Shown: positions 19,157-31,668, numbered from the stretch's first letter. The stretch: DNA of 64,000 nucleotides from Helianthus annuus (GCF_002127325.2 NC_035444.2:36491140-36555139), one strand, 5' to 3'. Notes: a model not told the origin generated them from the letters alone. Made by a program: numbers and translations.

Positions 19157-20960
19157 TTACTTGAAATGAACAGCATTCCAAGCTCTTGGTAGGAGATCAC
19201 CATCCATTGTTATCAAATGATATGCCCCCTTTCCTGATTCAGCTTCAATTAGATAGGGGTCTTCCCACTTTGGTGCTAGCTCGCCATCAGAAGGATTTGT
19301 AGTGTTCTGGAATGCTTTTCTTAGCACAAAATCACCAACTTGAAATCTTCTAATCCTGACATTCTTGTTGTACGCTCCAACCATTCATTGTTGATAACTG
19401 GCGATTTCTTTTTTTCTGTCTTTGAGCGAAAGCTTCTTCTTAGGATGCAGATGTTATGTTGGTTGGTGTAGAATATTACTGTGTCTTTGACAAGCATCAC
19501 ACTTCTTTGTGTATTCCACAGCATGCGTCTTCATGGTAGGTCAATAGTATCCTGTTTTAAGGATCCTTGAGAATAGTGCTTTGCCCCCAGTGTGGTTTCC
19601 ACAGTCTCCTTGAATTTGAAAGCTTTAGGATTTTGTCTTGTAGGGATCTCTCCATGTTGTATATATCTTAGGATTGGAAGAATACAGGACCCTGAATTCG
19701 ACTGTACAAGATCACCAGGTATGATTGCAGAATCCTTCACTATCTCCATGGCTATGTGATCCTCAATTGCAGGAGTTAAAACATGGGTAATGAGTATTTT
19801 TCACATCTTCTGGCATCTTTAGGAATGATCCAAGGTTAGTTATTTTCTTCCCTGGGTACCTGTGGTAGACTGAAAAAGCAAAAGAATCTGCCAGTTTTCT
19901 GATTATTTCTAAGTACTTGATTAGCTTTTCACATTTGACAGTGTAAGAACTATTATAATGATTAGTAATTGATAGAGAATCTACATATACTTGAAGATAC
20001 CTGATCCTCATATTATTAGCTAATTGCAAACCTGCTATCAAGGCCTCATACTCTGCCTCATGATTAGTGGTTTGGAATTCACATGCAATGGATTGGGGTA
20101 TAATGTCCCCCTGTGGCGATTTTAGTAGTGTGCTTTGTCCAGTTCCTTTAACATTTGAAGCTCCATCCATGAAGAGTGTCCAAGGATCCTTGGTCTTCTC
20201 AAGTTGTTGAACTTCTAATTCAGCTTCCCTTTGTAGATCACTACTGAAATCAGCCACAGAGTCAGCTAAAGCTTCGGACTTGATGACAGTCCTAGGTTCA
20301 AACTTAATGTCATATGCATTAAGCTTGACTATCCACTTTGCCATTCTACCTGCTATTTCAGTTTTCCTGAGAACATACTCGATAGAAATGTTACTTTTCA
20401 CAATAATGGTGTGAGTCTCAAAATAATGTCCATGTTTAGCAGAAGCCATAATTAAATCAAGAATTAATTTCTTCAAACGAGAATACCTGGCCTCAGCATC
20501 AAGTAGAATTTTACTTACATAGTATACCGGATGTTGAGAACCTTCATGATCCTTAACTAGGATCACACTTACTACTTTAGCTGAAATAGCTAAGTATAAG
20601 GATAACGATTCTCCATTTTCTGGTTTCATCAGGGCTGGTGCTGAGGATAGATGATCCTTAAGAATGTTAAGTGCAACTTCATGCCTATCAGTCCACTCAA
20701 ACTTGTCTTTGAGCAATTTGTCTACCTCTTCTTGGACAATGGCATTCCTTTCAATTGCAAACTTTCTCCTTTTTTTGGTGGATTGGTTTGAATGACCTGT
20801 CAATGCCAAGTTTATGAGTGATAATATCCTTAGATATACCTGTCATATCTTCATGTTTCCAAGCGAAGGTAGATTTTCTTCTTTCCAAGAAGGATACTAA
20901 ATCCTGCTAAATACTGTCTAGGATCCAGATCCTATAAAAATTTTGGATTCAGGATCCTCT
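19157..20960 (-). pseudogene. pol: Element F pol, RT and integrase cores deleted
   Basis: Minus-strand pieces of pol. The N-terminal segment reaches E-R-N-A-I-V-Q-E-E-V-D-K and then jumps to the end of RT (F-E-W-T-D-R-H), so the palm domain with Y-x-D-D is missing. Connection and RNase H follow (20650-19800). The integrase zinc region is partial (19600-19490), and the next recognisable piece is the C-terminal domain (19384-19157), so the D-D-E core is missing too. There are several frame breaks. It is inactive. The gag-pol junction has lost the TAG by a small deletion. Confidence 0.8.
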
Positions 20961-22494
20961 GAGTTCAACATAATATCCTTGACGTATTGCTCTCTTGCCT
21001 CCATGATGTCTTGCTCCTTGGAGGCTGGCTTCTTTGAAGAAGTGTAATAGTTTTTTGCCTCCTGCTGATCATATCTCATAGAGTTGGGACCTTGACACGT
21101 TGAAGATATGTTGAGAGGGATTGCCTTCATATCGTGTATCCATGGCCTGCCAAAGATAACGTTACAGCAAGATAAGCAATCAATAACATAAAAAAAATTT
21201 TTTAACATAATTTACTCCCTCTATGTAGATAGGAAGTTTGGTGTCCCCCAATGTAATCTTTGTCTCTCCAAGGATAGATGATCTTTGGACAATATCGGAT
21301 TCAAGGATGTCCATTCTATCGAGGACATCCAACTGGATTATGTTCACTGAGCTCCTCCCATCAATGAGAATCCTGCGAACAAAATGGTTAGATATAAATA
21401 ATGTAATAACTACACCGTCGTGATGAGTATCCTGAATGTCCGCACAGTTATCCTCATCATATGATATCACTTTCTCCTGGGTAAGGATGGAGGTCCGAAC
21501 AGGTTTGCCCCCATTCTCCATCTTTGTTTCCTTTGCACGTCTCTTAGCTGCTGAGAACCTCCGGAGATGAAGTGGATGATTCAAGCATCGGATAGTGGAG
21601 GAGGAGCTTTTTCAGGAATTTTCTCAGGATACTTGATCCTTGACTTTTTCCTTCCAAGCAATTCCTTCAAGTATCCTTTGCTCTAAAGATAACTTATCTC
21701 CTTCCTAAATGCTATGCACTCATCTATGAGATGACCAGAATACCCATGGTAAGCACACCATTTCGATTCGTCTTTGGTGGCAGACGCTTTGTCATTCTTC
21801 CTTGGCCACCTAACCTTGTCACCTAAACTCTGGAAGGAGGAACCTTGAACCTGCGAGGATCCTTGAGCCTGAGAGGATCCTTGAACCTGCGAGGATCCTT
21901 GAGCCTGAGAGGATCCTTGAACCTGCGAGGATCCTTGAACCTGAGAGGATCCTTGAACCTGAGAGGATCCTTGAACCTGAGAGGATCCTTGAACCTGAGA
22001 GGATCCTTGAACCTGCGAGGATCCTTGAACCTGAGAGGATCCTTGAACTTGAGAGGATCCTTGAACCTGCGAGGATCCTCGAATCTGAGACATTGCCGAT
22101 GATCCAGAACGTATTCCTGTTGATCCACCCTGGTATTGGACATGTGGTGCTGCAAAGTTCTTAGGAAGTTATGACCGGAGTGTCGAAATTCAGCGACCAC
22201 GACATCAAAGGGGAGCGATCCTCTGCTGATTTTATCAATTTCGCGAAGGATCCTGCCATTAGTTTTGACCTGCTACATGTGATCCTTCATCTGCACAATC
22301 AAAGCATAAAAATTGTTGTTAGTAAGTGTAGAGGAAGAAACAACAGTTGGTTTTGTGAAAACGGGGGTTGTCTTTTTCGGAGAATTCTCAGCATCTTTCT
22401 GGAATGCAATGGGGAGATGATGCAAAGGCGGAATGCCCTGTGAAAAAGTGACTGCCGACATAGAGCTTGGAGTGTTCTTCGCTGGAGAAGCCAT
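20961..22494 (-). pseudogene. gag-pro: Element F gag-protease, capsid region deleted
   Basis: It starts at ATG 22494 (M-A-S-P-A-K-N), then a Ser/Gln-rich region that passes into a 13-copy repeat. From there it runs directly into G-D-K-V-R-W-P-R-K, just upstream of the knuckle-like C-x2-H motif. The capsid segment between them is deleted. The protease motif survives as D-G-R-S-S (Gly to Arg change) near 21360. Several frameshifts interrupt the frame. Confidence 0.75.
21845..22080 (-). repeat. 18-bp coding minisatellite in F gag
   Basis: About 13 tandem 18-bp units encode G-S-S-Q-V-Q (or Q-A-Q). Each contains a GGATCC hexamer. In C, D, E and G the same place holds a 36-bp unit coding G-S-S-F-V-P-G-S-S-Q-V-Q in low copy. 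F thus amplified half of that unit. Both strands are open through the array, producing spurious ORFs. Confidence 0.9.
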
Positions 22495-22560
22495 GTGGTT
22501 GAAGGTAATGAACCGAAATAAATGAAATGAACAAAATTTCTCAGAATTGAAGCACCAATT

Positions 22561-22578
22561 GCCCCACGGTGGGCGCCA
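22561..22578 (-). other. Primer-binding site of element F
   Basis: The reverse complement of TGGCGCCCACCGTGGGGC lies three bases inside the 5' LTR, as in the other elements. Confidence 0.8.
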
Positions 22579-22581
22579 AAC

Positions 22582-23291
22582 TGTTTTGGTCAAAAATCAC
22601 ACAAGGATAATGCAACCAAACTTTATGTAAACGGGGAATGATGCTTGGTTTGTTGAATAAAGTAAAGGATCACTTTAAAGTAAAATATGCAAGTGACACA
22701 AGGATTTATACGAGGAAAAAGCCCTTGATCAATGATCTCCGGCATAAAAAACCTCGGGTGATGGAAACTACCGATCACCAAACTTCAATATAACAAAAGA
22801 TGTTTACAACTTCGGATGGTAACGAGCTAGGTACAAAGATTGCTATGGTGTGGTGTGCTAGGTGTAAGAAACGTGTCTCCTCTTCCTAATGGCGAAGAGT
22901 GCCTTTTATATAAGTGTATGGGGTTGTATTTTAGGTAAATTAGCTAACTACTAGCTCGTTACCCCTTTAGAAATAGAAGTAATTTAGCCTAACTAATTTC
23001 CCTTGAATTGTGCTAAGTTTCCATATTCTCCACAGCGTCTATTTCTGGTAATACGTGTGCAAGATTAGCGTGGAGGATTCCTTGATTACGTTGCCAAGAC
23101 CAGGTCCAACTCGTAATTCCTGCAAAACAACATTAAATATAAAGAGAACAATCGTTAGTATGAGGATCCTTAGGATGATCCGTGATCCTGATCCTGAAGC
23201 TCCTCTGAGGATCACTATCTGTCAAGGAAACAAGGGTCACTTGTTAGGATAACATGTAAGGATCATAGGTCATAAAAATTCAGCCCTAACA
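22582..23291 (-). repeat. 5' LTR of element F
   Basis: 710 bp with the reverse-complement ends TGTTTTGGTC and CCTAACA. The right flank is the gag of element G (23292 on). Confidence 0.9.
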
Positions 23292-24361
23292 GGATTGATC
23301 TCCATCCTCTCCCTGTATTGTGCTATATGCTCCTCAGGATCCGTTGTACCATCATACAGCTTCATAGTAGGGATATGGAACCTTTTGGGTACCTCTGCAT
23401 CACAAATTGGTGGTGCAAAACGAGATACCTTATGGCTTCCATCTGCAATCTCCGGGATAGGCTTGACTACCCCTGGAACGCTTGAGATCATATCCTTCAG
23501 CTTCTGCAGTTCTCTGGCCATAGCATGGTTGATACCTGTATCCTGCACGAATCCATGGTTAGCGGTAAGATAATTATTTAAGGCGTTACCTCCCATTGGG
23601 TTCAAGTTAGGAACACCGGATGTGAATCCATATTGCTGGGATTCTGGGATGATGGAGGGACCAGTGGAAGCAACGGTCTGCATTGGAATGAAATCTCCTT
23701 GATGGACATCTAGACTTCCTGTTCGCAAATTCTTCAAGGATCCTGGCATCTGAAGGGATCCTTGAACCTGGGATGATCCTGGAACAAAGGAGGATCCTTG
23801 AACCTGGGATGACCCTGGAACAAAGGAGGATCCTTGAACCTGGGATGACCCTGGAACAAAGGAGGATCCTAAGCTCATGAAGGATCCCATATGTTGAGTA
23901 TAGGATCCTGCCGGTTGGAAATATGATCCTGATGCCTGAGTCATTGTTGCTGGGCCGCAATGCACTCCTCTTGATCCACCCATATATTGAATGTCTGGGA
24001 CCTCTGATGGCTGAGAAGTAATCATTGGAGTATCAAAATTTAAAGATTTGGGCATCAGTGGGGAATGATCCTCTGCCGTTTTCTTTTGCCTTTTGAGATC
24101 TCCGATTTCCCTGAGGATCCTGTCATTAGTTTCATCCTGCTGCTGCATACGATCCCTCATCTGCAAAATCAAAGTAAATATATCACTAGTACTGGGAACA
24201 GAAGAAGTTAGAGCAGAGGATGATGTTTTAGAGGAGATAGTAGTTGGTCTCTTCTCAGCATTTTTCTGAGATCCGGCTGGTGGTGGAGGCAAATGTGGAA
24301 TGCCAGTAGATGAATTGACTGCCGACATCGCTGTGGAAGTATTCTTCAACGACGAAGCCAT
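23292..24361 (-). pseudogene. gag: Element G gag, N-terminal part only
   Basis: It starts at ATG 24361 (M-A-S-S-L-K-N-T-S). It runs through the Pro/Ser/Gln-rich region with three 36-bp repeats (about 23760-23870) to R-E-R-M-E-I-N-P, where F's LTR cuts it. The frame is open as far as it goes. The rest of G (capsid to 3' LTR) is not in the window and seems to have been deleted together with part of D and F. Confidence 0.8.
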
Positions 24362-24417
24362 GCAACACTCCGGAATGGTCACCAACAGAAAAACTTTTTA
24401 TGAATGAAGCACCAATT

Positions 24418-24435
24418 GCCCCACGGTGGGCGCCA
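24418..24435 (-). other. Primer-binding site of element G
   Basis: The reverse complement of the shared 18-base PBS, three bases from the LTR. Confidence 0.8.
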
Positions 24436-24438
24436 AAC

Positions 24439-25157
24439 TGTTTTGGTCAAAAAATCACACAAGGATAATGCAACCAAACTCTATGTAATCGGGGAATGAT
24501 GCTTGGTTTGATGAAAAAGTAAAGGATCACTTTAGTATGAAATATGCAAGTGACACAAGGATTTATACGAGGAAAAAGCCCTTGATCAATGAATGATCTC
24601 CGGCATAAAAAACCTCGGGTGATGGCAACTACCGATCACCAAACTTCAATATAACAAATAATGATTACAACTTCGGATGGTAACGAGCTGAGTACAAGGA
24701 TCACTTTAGTATTGTGTCTAAGCGTGTGAGGAATGTGTTGTGTGTCTTCCGAATGTGGAAGAGTGCTATATACACAAGTGTGAGTGGCCCTATTTTAGGT
24801 AAATAGACTAACTATCAGCTCATTACCCCTTTAGGAATAAAAGTAAATCTAGCCTAAATTATCGCCCTTAAATCATGCTGAGTTTCCATATCCTCTACAA
24901 CGTTCATCTCTGATTAAGCATATGCCAAAGTTGTAAAGACGAGTCCCTTGATTACGTTGCTAAGAGCGGATCCTGCTAGACATTCCTGCAAGATAACATT
25001 AAATCCAATGAAAACAACTGTTAGCATGAGGATCCCTATGATGGTCCGTGATCCTGATCCTGGAACTCTTCTGAGGATCACTATCTGCCAAAGAAATAAG
25101 GATCACTGGTTAGGATCACATGTAAGGATCATATGTCATAAAAATCCAGCCCTAACA
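24439..25157 (-). repeat. 5' LTR of element G
   Basis: 719 bp with ends TGTTTTGGTC and CCTAACA. The PBS is on its left, so it is the 5' LTR of a minus-strand element. The right flank (GCAAG) is D's integrase coding region. Confidence 0.9.
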
Positions 25158-27678
25158 GCAAGCATGAACACTTTTCCACCAGGTGCCTTAGGGAGCTTGC
25201 CAACTATATCCATCCCCCATCTCATAAATGGCCAAGAGGAGGATATAGGATGTAGAAATTCAGTCGGCTGATGAAGGATATTGCTGTGTCTTTGACAAGG
25301 ATCACACTTCTTAGCATACTCCACAGCATCCCTTTTCATAGTTGGCCAGTAGTATCCTGTCCTTAAGATCCTTGAGAACAATGCCCTGCCCCCAGTGTGG
25401 TTTCCACAATCTCCTTCATGGAAGTCTTTTAAAACTTCTTGAACTTCAGGATCCTCGATACATCTTAAATATGGTCCTGCAAGAGATCGCTTATACAACA
25501 TATTATTTAAGATTGTGAATTGAGATACCTTAATTCTGAAAGCCCTAGGGTTTTCTCCCATAGGAATCTCTCCGTGTTGTAAGTATCTCATGATTGGTGA
25601 GATCCATGATCCTGAACAAGATTGAGTATCCTCACTAGGGATCATTGCAGAATCCTCTTCTATTTCCATGGCCACTTGATTTTCAATAGCAGGAGTCAGG
25701 ATATGGATGATGGGGATACTTATATCCACTGGGATCTTCAAAGATGATCCTAGATTAGCCAATGCATTAGCTTCTGTATTTTCTTCCCTTGGTACCTGTG
25801 TCAAACTAAAGAAAACAAAGGAGAGTGCCAATTCTTTGACTATCTCTAAATATTTAGTTAGTTTTTCACCTTTAACAGCATAGGATCCATTAAAGTGATT
25901 AGTGATTAACAATGAATCCACGTATACCTCATGATACCTGATCCCCATATGCTTAGCAATTTGCAAACCAGCAATTAAGGCTTCATATTCAGCCTCATTG
26001 TTAGTGGCTTGGAACTCACAAGCTATGGAGTGGGGTATTATGTCCCCCTGTGGCGATTTTAGTAGTATACCAAGCCCCGTGCCTTTGACATTTGAGGATC
26101 CATCAGTATGTAGTATCCAAGGATCCTTGGTCTCCTCCAGCTGCTGGACTTCCAATTCAGCTTCCTTTTGTAAATCACTACTGAAATCAGCCACAAAGTC
26201 TGCTAATGCTTGGGATTTGATGGCTGTTCTAGGCTCATATCTTATATCATAGGCACTAAGCTTTACTGCCCATTTAGCCATCCTTCCGGACATTTCTGGT
26301 TTCCTGAGGACATTCTTAATTGGAAAATTAGTTCTAACAACAATAACATGAGTTTCAAAATAATGTCTTAACTTAGTAGATGCCATAATTAATGCAAGAA
26401 TAAGTTTTTCAAGGTGTGAATACCTGGATTCAGCATCAAGTAAACTCTTACTTACATAATAGACAGGATATTGTGTACCTTCATGATCCTTAACAAGGAC
26501 TGCACTTACTGCTTTTGAGGATACCGCAAGATATAAGGATAACACATCTCCTTTTTCTGGTTTCATCAACGCTGGAGCTGAGGATAGGTATTCTTAAGGG
26601 CTTGTAAAGCACTCTCATGCTTCTCAGTCCACTCAAATTTCTTGTTCTTCCTTAGGATATCATAGAAATCTTTACACTTCTCTGAGGATTTGGATATAAA
26701 TCTGTTTAAAGCTGCTATCCTGCCTGTTAGCCTTTGCACATCCTTAGCGTTGGCAGGAGACTTGATATTCACCAATGCTTTGATTTGTTCCGGGCTTGCT
26801 TCAATGCCCCTCTTGGTTACCATATATCCTAAGAATTTACCTGCTTTAACACCAAAGTGACATTTTGAAGGATTAAGCTTCATGTTATATCTGTCAAGGA
26901 TATCAAATGCTTCCTCCAAGTCTCTTAGGTGATCCTCAGCTTTTATGGATTTCACCACCATATCATCTATGTACACTTCCATAGTCTGTCCAATCTGATC
27001 CTTGAACATCATATTCACCAGCCTTTGATATGTTACACCTGCATTCCTTAATCCAAACGGCATAGCAATATAACAATATAAACCGGTTGGGGTCATAAAA
27101 GTCGTATCTTCTTGGTCAGATGGTTCCATCTGAATTTGTTGGAATCCAGATGAAGCATCCATAAAAGTTAACAGTTCATGACCCGCCGTTGCATCCACCA
27201 TGGAGTCAATGTGGGGTAATGGGAAAGGATCCTTGGGACATGCCTTATTTAAATCAGTGAAATCGACACATACCCTCCACTTTCCATTTTTCTTTTGAAC
27301 AACAACCACATTGGCCAGCCGTCTTGGATACTTTACTTCTCTAATCATACCTGCTCGTAGCAATCTCTCTACCTCTTCCTAGATAATGGCATTTCTTTCT
27401 GGTGCAAACTTCCTCCTTTTTTGATGGATTGGTTTAAATGACCTGTCAATGCCAAGTTTATGAGTGATAATATCCTTAGATATACCTGTCATATCCTCAT
27501 GTTTCCATGCAAAGGTAGACTTTCTTCTTTTGAGGAAGGATACAAGGTCTTCTTTCATCTTGCCAAGGATCCCTGACCCGATATAGATTTTGGATTCAGG
27601 ATCATCAGGATCCATGAGAATTTCGACCACATCCTGCTCTCTTGCCTCCAAGACATCCCTTGGAGGATACTTTAATTG
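25158..27678 (-). pseudogene. pol: Element D pol, truncated in integrase
   Basis: RT (Y-I-D-D at about 26970), RNase H (D-G-S-S near 26100) and the integrase zinc domain (25430-25290) are recognisable. It ends at [11 protein letters not shown], where the LTR of G begins, so the integrase catalytic core is absent. It also carries a nonsense codon (CAA to TAG, 27379-27381) shortly before the palm domain and a 1-bp loss near 26580. It is not functional. Confidence 0.85.
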
Positions 27679-27681
27679 CTA
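27645..27681 (-). promoter_or_regulatory. Candidate UAG readthrough cassette in element D
   Basis: TAG (27679-27681) is followed by CAA TTA (27678-27673). After a 12-nt spacer comes the 8-bp stem CCTCCAAG/CTTGGAGG (27666-27659 and 27652-27645). The loop is GGATGT instead of GAATGT. The stem is unchanged although the loop and the base after CAATTA differ from C. Confidence 0.68.
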
Positions 27682-28235
27682 TTGCTCCCTTGATTTCGAG
27701 GCTGGTTTCATTGATGAAGTATAACAATCCTTAGCCTCCTGCTGATCACTATCGATCTTGACTATTCCCCAAGGGCTAGGGAGCTTCACACATTGATGGT
27801 AGGTGGATGGGACTGCCTTCATATCGTGTATCCAGGGTCTGCCAAGGATAACATTACAACAAGATAAACAGTCAATAACACAAAATTTTTGATAATTATG
27901 TAATCCTTCCACATAAATTGGGAGTTTGATGTCCCCCAGTGTTCTCTTAGTTTCGCCACTAAATCCCACAAGCACGGAGGATCTTGGTGTGATATCTGAT
28001 TCAGGGATACCCATTTTCTTCAGAACATCTAGCTGGATAATGTTTACTGAGCTTCCTCCGTCAATAAGGATTCTACGGACAAAATGGTTAGAAATAAAAA
28101 GAGTAATAACTAAACTATCATGATGAGGATCCTGGATGTCAACGCGATCATCCTCATCAAAGGTTATGACTTTTCCTTCCGAGACACTCGATGTTCGAAT
28201 AGGTCTTTCTCCATTATCCATTTTAGCTTCCTTGG
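27679..28235 (-). pseudogene. pro: Element D gag-pro, protease half
   Basis: The C-terminal part of D's gag-pro, with the aspartic protease motif D-G-G-S-S near 28055 and the shared end (R-E-Q, then TAG). The upstream half continues at 38976 beyond element E, which is inserted here. It is open in this piece. The last five bases, CTTGG (28231-28235), are one copy of E's target duplication. Confidence 0.8.
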
Positions 28236-28964
28236 TGTTTTGGTCAAAAATCACACAAGGATAATGCAACCAAACTTTATGTAAACGGGGTATGATGCTT
28301 GGTTAATTATGAAAGTAAAGGATCACTTCTGTGATAAAGATGCAAAGACACAACGATTTATACGAGGAAAAAGCCCTTGATCAATATATGATCTCCGGCA
28401 TAAAAAACCTCGGGTGATGGCAACTACCGATCACCAAACTTCAATATAAGAACAAAATGATTACAACTTCGGATGATAATGAGCTAAGTACAAGGATCAC
28501 TATTGTTTCGAGTGTCTAAGTGTGTGAGAGTTGCGGTGTATGTCGTGTGTCCTCTTCCAAATGATGGAGAGTGGTATTTATACAAGTGTAGGTGACCTAT
28601 TTTAGGTAAAAGGACTAATTATCAGCTCATTACCCCTTTAGAAATAAAAGACAATCTAGCCTAAATTGCTGCCCATGAATCAAGCGATGTTTCCATATCC
28701 TGTGCAACGTCTATCTCCGATTAAGCTCTTGCCATAATTATGAAGACGCGTCCCTTGATCATGATGCCTAGAGCGTATCCTGCTAGATGTTCCTGCAAAA
28801 CAATATGGTATTAAGTGGAAGTGGCCGTTAGTATGAGGATCACCATAATGTCCCATGATCCTGATCCTGAAGTCCTGCTGAGGATCACTGTCTGCCAAAG
28901 AAACAAGGATCACTGGTTAGGATCACGTATAAGGATCACCTATAATGAAAATCCAGCCCTAACA
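28236..28964 (-). repeat. 3' LTR of element E
   Basis: 729 bp, almost identical to 38247-38975. The PPT complement (28965-28980) follows immediately. Confidence 0.95.
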
Positions 28965-29280
28965 ATTGCCCCCAAAATATAAGGAGTTTATTGTAAATAA
29001 ACGAGTTATATTTTGCTCTGATCTTATCTTCAACGGATTATTCGGATAACTAGCCGTTATAAGCGGACTAGCCGTTGTGATCATTACGTCACAGATGTGA
29101 CAATCCCTGCAGATCATGATTATAAATAGGAGATAAGGTGAGGATCAGTTTGTATTTAAATTCAAGATACACTCCCTTTATATTCTGCACCGAAGATTGA
29201 TCAGGTATTCTTCTCCTTCTCTCTTTCTTTTCTCTTTGCTCTGTTTTCTGCTTCTACTCTGTTTCCGTCTCGTTACAAAC
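28965..29280 (+). promoter_or_regulatory. PPT and antisense-gene promoter of element E
   Basis: The PPT complement is at 28965-28980. Then come AACGG/CCGTT cores (29033-29076), an ACGTCA-type box TTACGTCA (29084-29091) and the TATA box TATAAATA (29121-29128). The ATG is at 29281, about 150 bp after TATA. Confidence 0.65.
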
Positions 29281-30889
29281 ATGTTGCTCCGGAATTCTCC
29301 ACACAAGGATTCCAAGAAGGATAGTCCCTTAAAAAGCCAGGGGATTATCAAGGATTCTCCTACGGAGAGGTGTTGCTTCACTGATGTTCACATAGACAGA
29401 ATTCGTCATTGCTTTCCGGCGAATGCTGTTTTCAAGTCCTTCACACCTACCGCTCTGAGTGACTCTGTTTCGGATACCTGGGTGGCTTTTCCTGCTACTC
29501 CATTTACCATAGGGTATTCATATCCTTTTCCATTGTTCACCCAATCTTTCTTTTCCTTAACCGGCATCTCATATATCCAAGCTATGCCGATGATTTGGAG
29601 GGTTCTGTATACCTTCGAGAGGATCATCGAGCAGGAAGGGATTGATCTGGGGATGGCGGAGTTAGCTGAGTTTTACGATCTCACCACCTTTGGTTCTCAC
29701 CGGTATTTGTTGAAACGGAAAGCCGGGGAGGATCACCCTGTCTTCAAGGTTACTAAGAACGATACAAACTGGAAGCGTCGCTTTTTCTTTGTTAGGAGGG
29801 ATTCCATCCCAGATGGGAAGGATCTGCCCAAGGAATGGGCCACTCATGGTAGGATAGAGGATCCTCGAAGGATCACTATCAGCCCTGTCCCATATAATGA
29901 GGATCACTAATATCTCTTTTTATCTCTTGTGCAGCTATATCCATCGCTCATCTGAAATTAAGCCCTGCTGCAAAAGAGAGAGTCCTAGCTTTTAAAAAGC
30001 TTAATCCTGAAATCAGAAGTTTCCAAGTCACCGTCCAAGATTCTCAAGAAGTATCCTCTGCATCTGCCACTATGTCAAGTAAGTATCCTTATAGAAAATA
30101 AGTTAAATGTAGGATTGTTTGATTAATAAAGCAGCTTATCTTGTTTTTGATTGTGTAGGTGCTGGAAAGTCTGCCAGGTCTGTCAAGTCTGCTTCTAAAT
30201 TTGGGATAGATGATCTCACCAACGTCAAGCCTTCGAGGAAGAAGGCTCCTGCTGCCAGTCCTTCGGCTTCAGCCCCCAAGGCACCTATCCGGGGCAAGGG
30301 AAAAAAGAGGAAAACCTCTGAAGATCTCCAAGGATTTCCCCTCCTCCGTCAGCAATTCCTTGACTACGTGAATGAGGTAAGGATCACTGCCCCTGTTGGT
30401 TATCCGTTTCGAATATCCTGTTTCTTTGAGGATCATCCGGTTCTGAACTTACCTTAATTCCCTCTTTGCAGAAACTTGCCGAGATCGAGACCTATCTTGG
30501 CCATGTTGAGGATCAAGAGAGCCAGATTGCCGACCTTCAACAAATGGGCGTGCTTAAGGATCTCAAGATAGCAGATCTTGAGAAGGAACTCCGGGCCATG
30601 AAGGATGAGGCTGCTCAGAGGTTGATCGATATGGATAGAGAAGCAGGAGATCACCCAAGACGCCAAGGTCTCCGCGGCAATTGCTATGTACAAGATACAA
30701 CTTCAGATGGCTGAGGAGGCTCAGGATCCTACCTTTGACAAAAGCTCGTGGGACGTTGAAGGTTGGAAGGCAAGGCTGGCGGACCTGGAGGACGAGGATG
30801 AGGCTGAGGAGATCCCCATGCTGGAAGGCGGTGATGCTGAGAAGGATCAAGGTGGCGATGCTGGTGGTGATGAAGCAGCGAAGGTGTAG
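29281..30889 (+). pseudogene. Antisense spliced gene of element E, frameshifted in last exon
   Basis: Exons 29281-29848, 29935-30078, 30159-30376 and 30472-30889 with introns of 86, 80 and 95 bp and canonical GT-AG ends. The reading frame joins correctly over the first three junctions. In exon 4 a 2-bp deletion near 30636 (between D-M-D and E-K-Q in the other copies) shifts the frame and ends the protein early. The original frame can still be followed to a TAG at 30887-30889. Without splicing, exon 1 would read on for only about 20 more codons to a TAA at 29908. Confidence 0.75.
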
Positions 30890-31668
30890 GCTGCATGATT
30901 GGGCGATGATGGATATTTCGAGACTAGGCCGGAGCCCAATTTTTTAGGATTGGTAGTGGTTTTTTGTGGTAGTGGTGTTTGTGAACAATTATGGTCTGTA
31001 ATCTCTGAACAATAGATTTTAGGGTAAAGGATCCTGGATCCTTTGAACAATAGGTAGGATTACAAAAAGGTGGAGGGATCCTCTGTTTGGGGGATGAAGC
31101 CTTTGTGATCCTGCCGCTTTTACTTTCCTGCAGACCGCATAGACAATGGACACCCTTTGCCAACCCATGTGGACGGGCCACGTTTTGCTGGTAGAAATGT
31201 GGGTTGGCAATTTTGACAACTTTTTGAAAGGGTTAATGATCCTTTTGTTTAATAATATTACTTTAACTTTTCTGGCTTATCTCGTGTTGGTATCCTTATC
31301 TTCTTGTTTCTTAGTTGTTTTTGTAGTATATTTGTTTAAAGTGGCAAGAGTTGAAAATATATTTAATAAAGTTAGGATATGATCCTAGATCAAATATCCT
31401 GATATTGAAAATATTCAAAGTATTTTAGTTCAAGGATCATAGGTTTGGTTGTCAAAGTATAAGGGTCGGTTAGGATAATGAGTATAATCAAAATAGTCAA
31501 GGATCATACCTGAGGATCCAAGTTAGGATCCTAACCTTCAATCGGGATAACCATAAGTAAAACTTTTAATGGATATTAAGGATTAAGGATCCTTAATTGT
31601 TTAACTTCGAAAACCTGAAAAAACGGAACATAACTTGGGACTAAGCCAATGTAAGAGATAAATTAGCA
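30890..31668. other. Non-coding spacer of element E with conserved hairpin
   Basis: No gene is supported. It contains the 11-bp inverted repeat TTGCCAACCCA/TGGGTTGGCAA (31157-31167 and 31200-31210), identical to that of C. Confidence 0.6.

Larger units (their letters stand above)
15790..23291 (-). mobile_element. Element F, internally deleted Tat-like element
   Basis: Minus-strand order: 5' LTR (22582-23291), PBS, shortened gag, shortened pol, spacer, antisense gene (16221-17733), PPT and a truncated 3' LTR (15790-15927). The Gag capsid region, RT palm and integrase core are all deleted, so F could not be autonomous. The antisense gene is nonetheless open through all four predicted exons. 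The left half of its 3' LTR is missing where element C begins. Confidence 0.8.

Noticed and set aside
21823..22200. Open frames on both strands across the F gag repeat
   Set aside because: An 18-bp unit (a multiple of three) without stops is open in several frames. Only the minus-strand G-S-S-Q-V-Q frame continues the gag of relatives.
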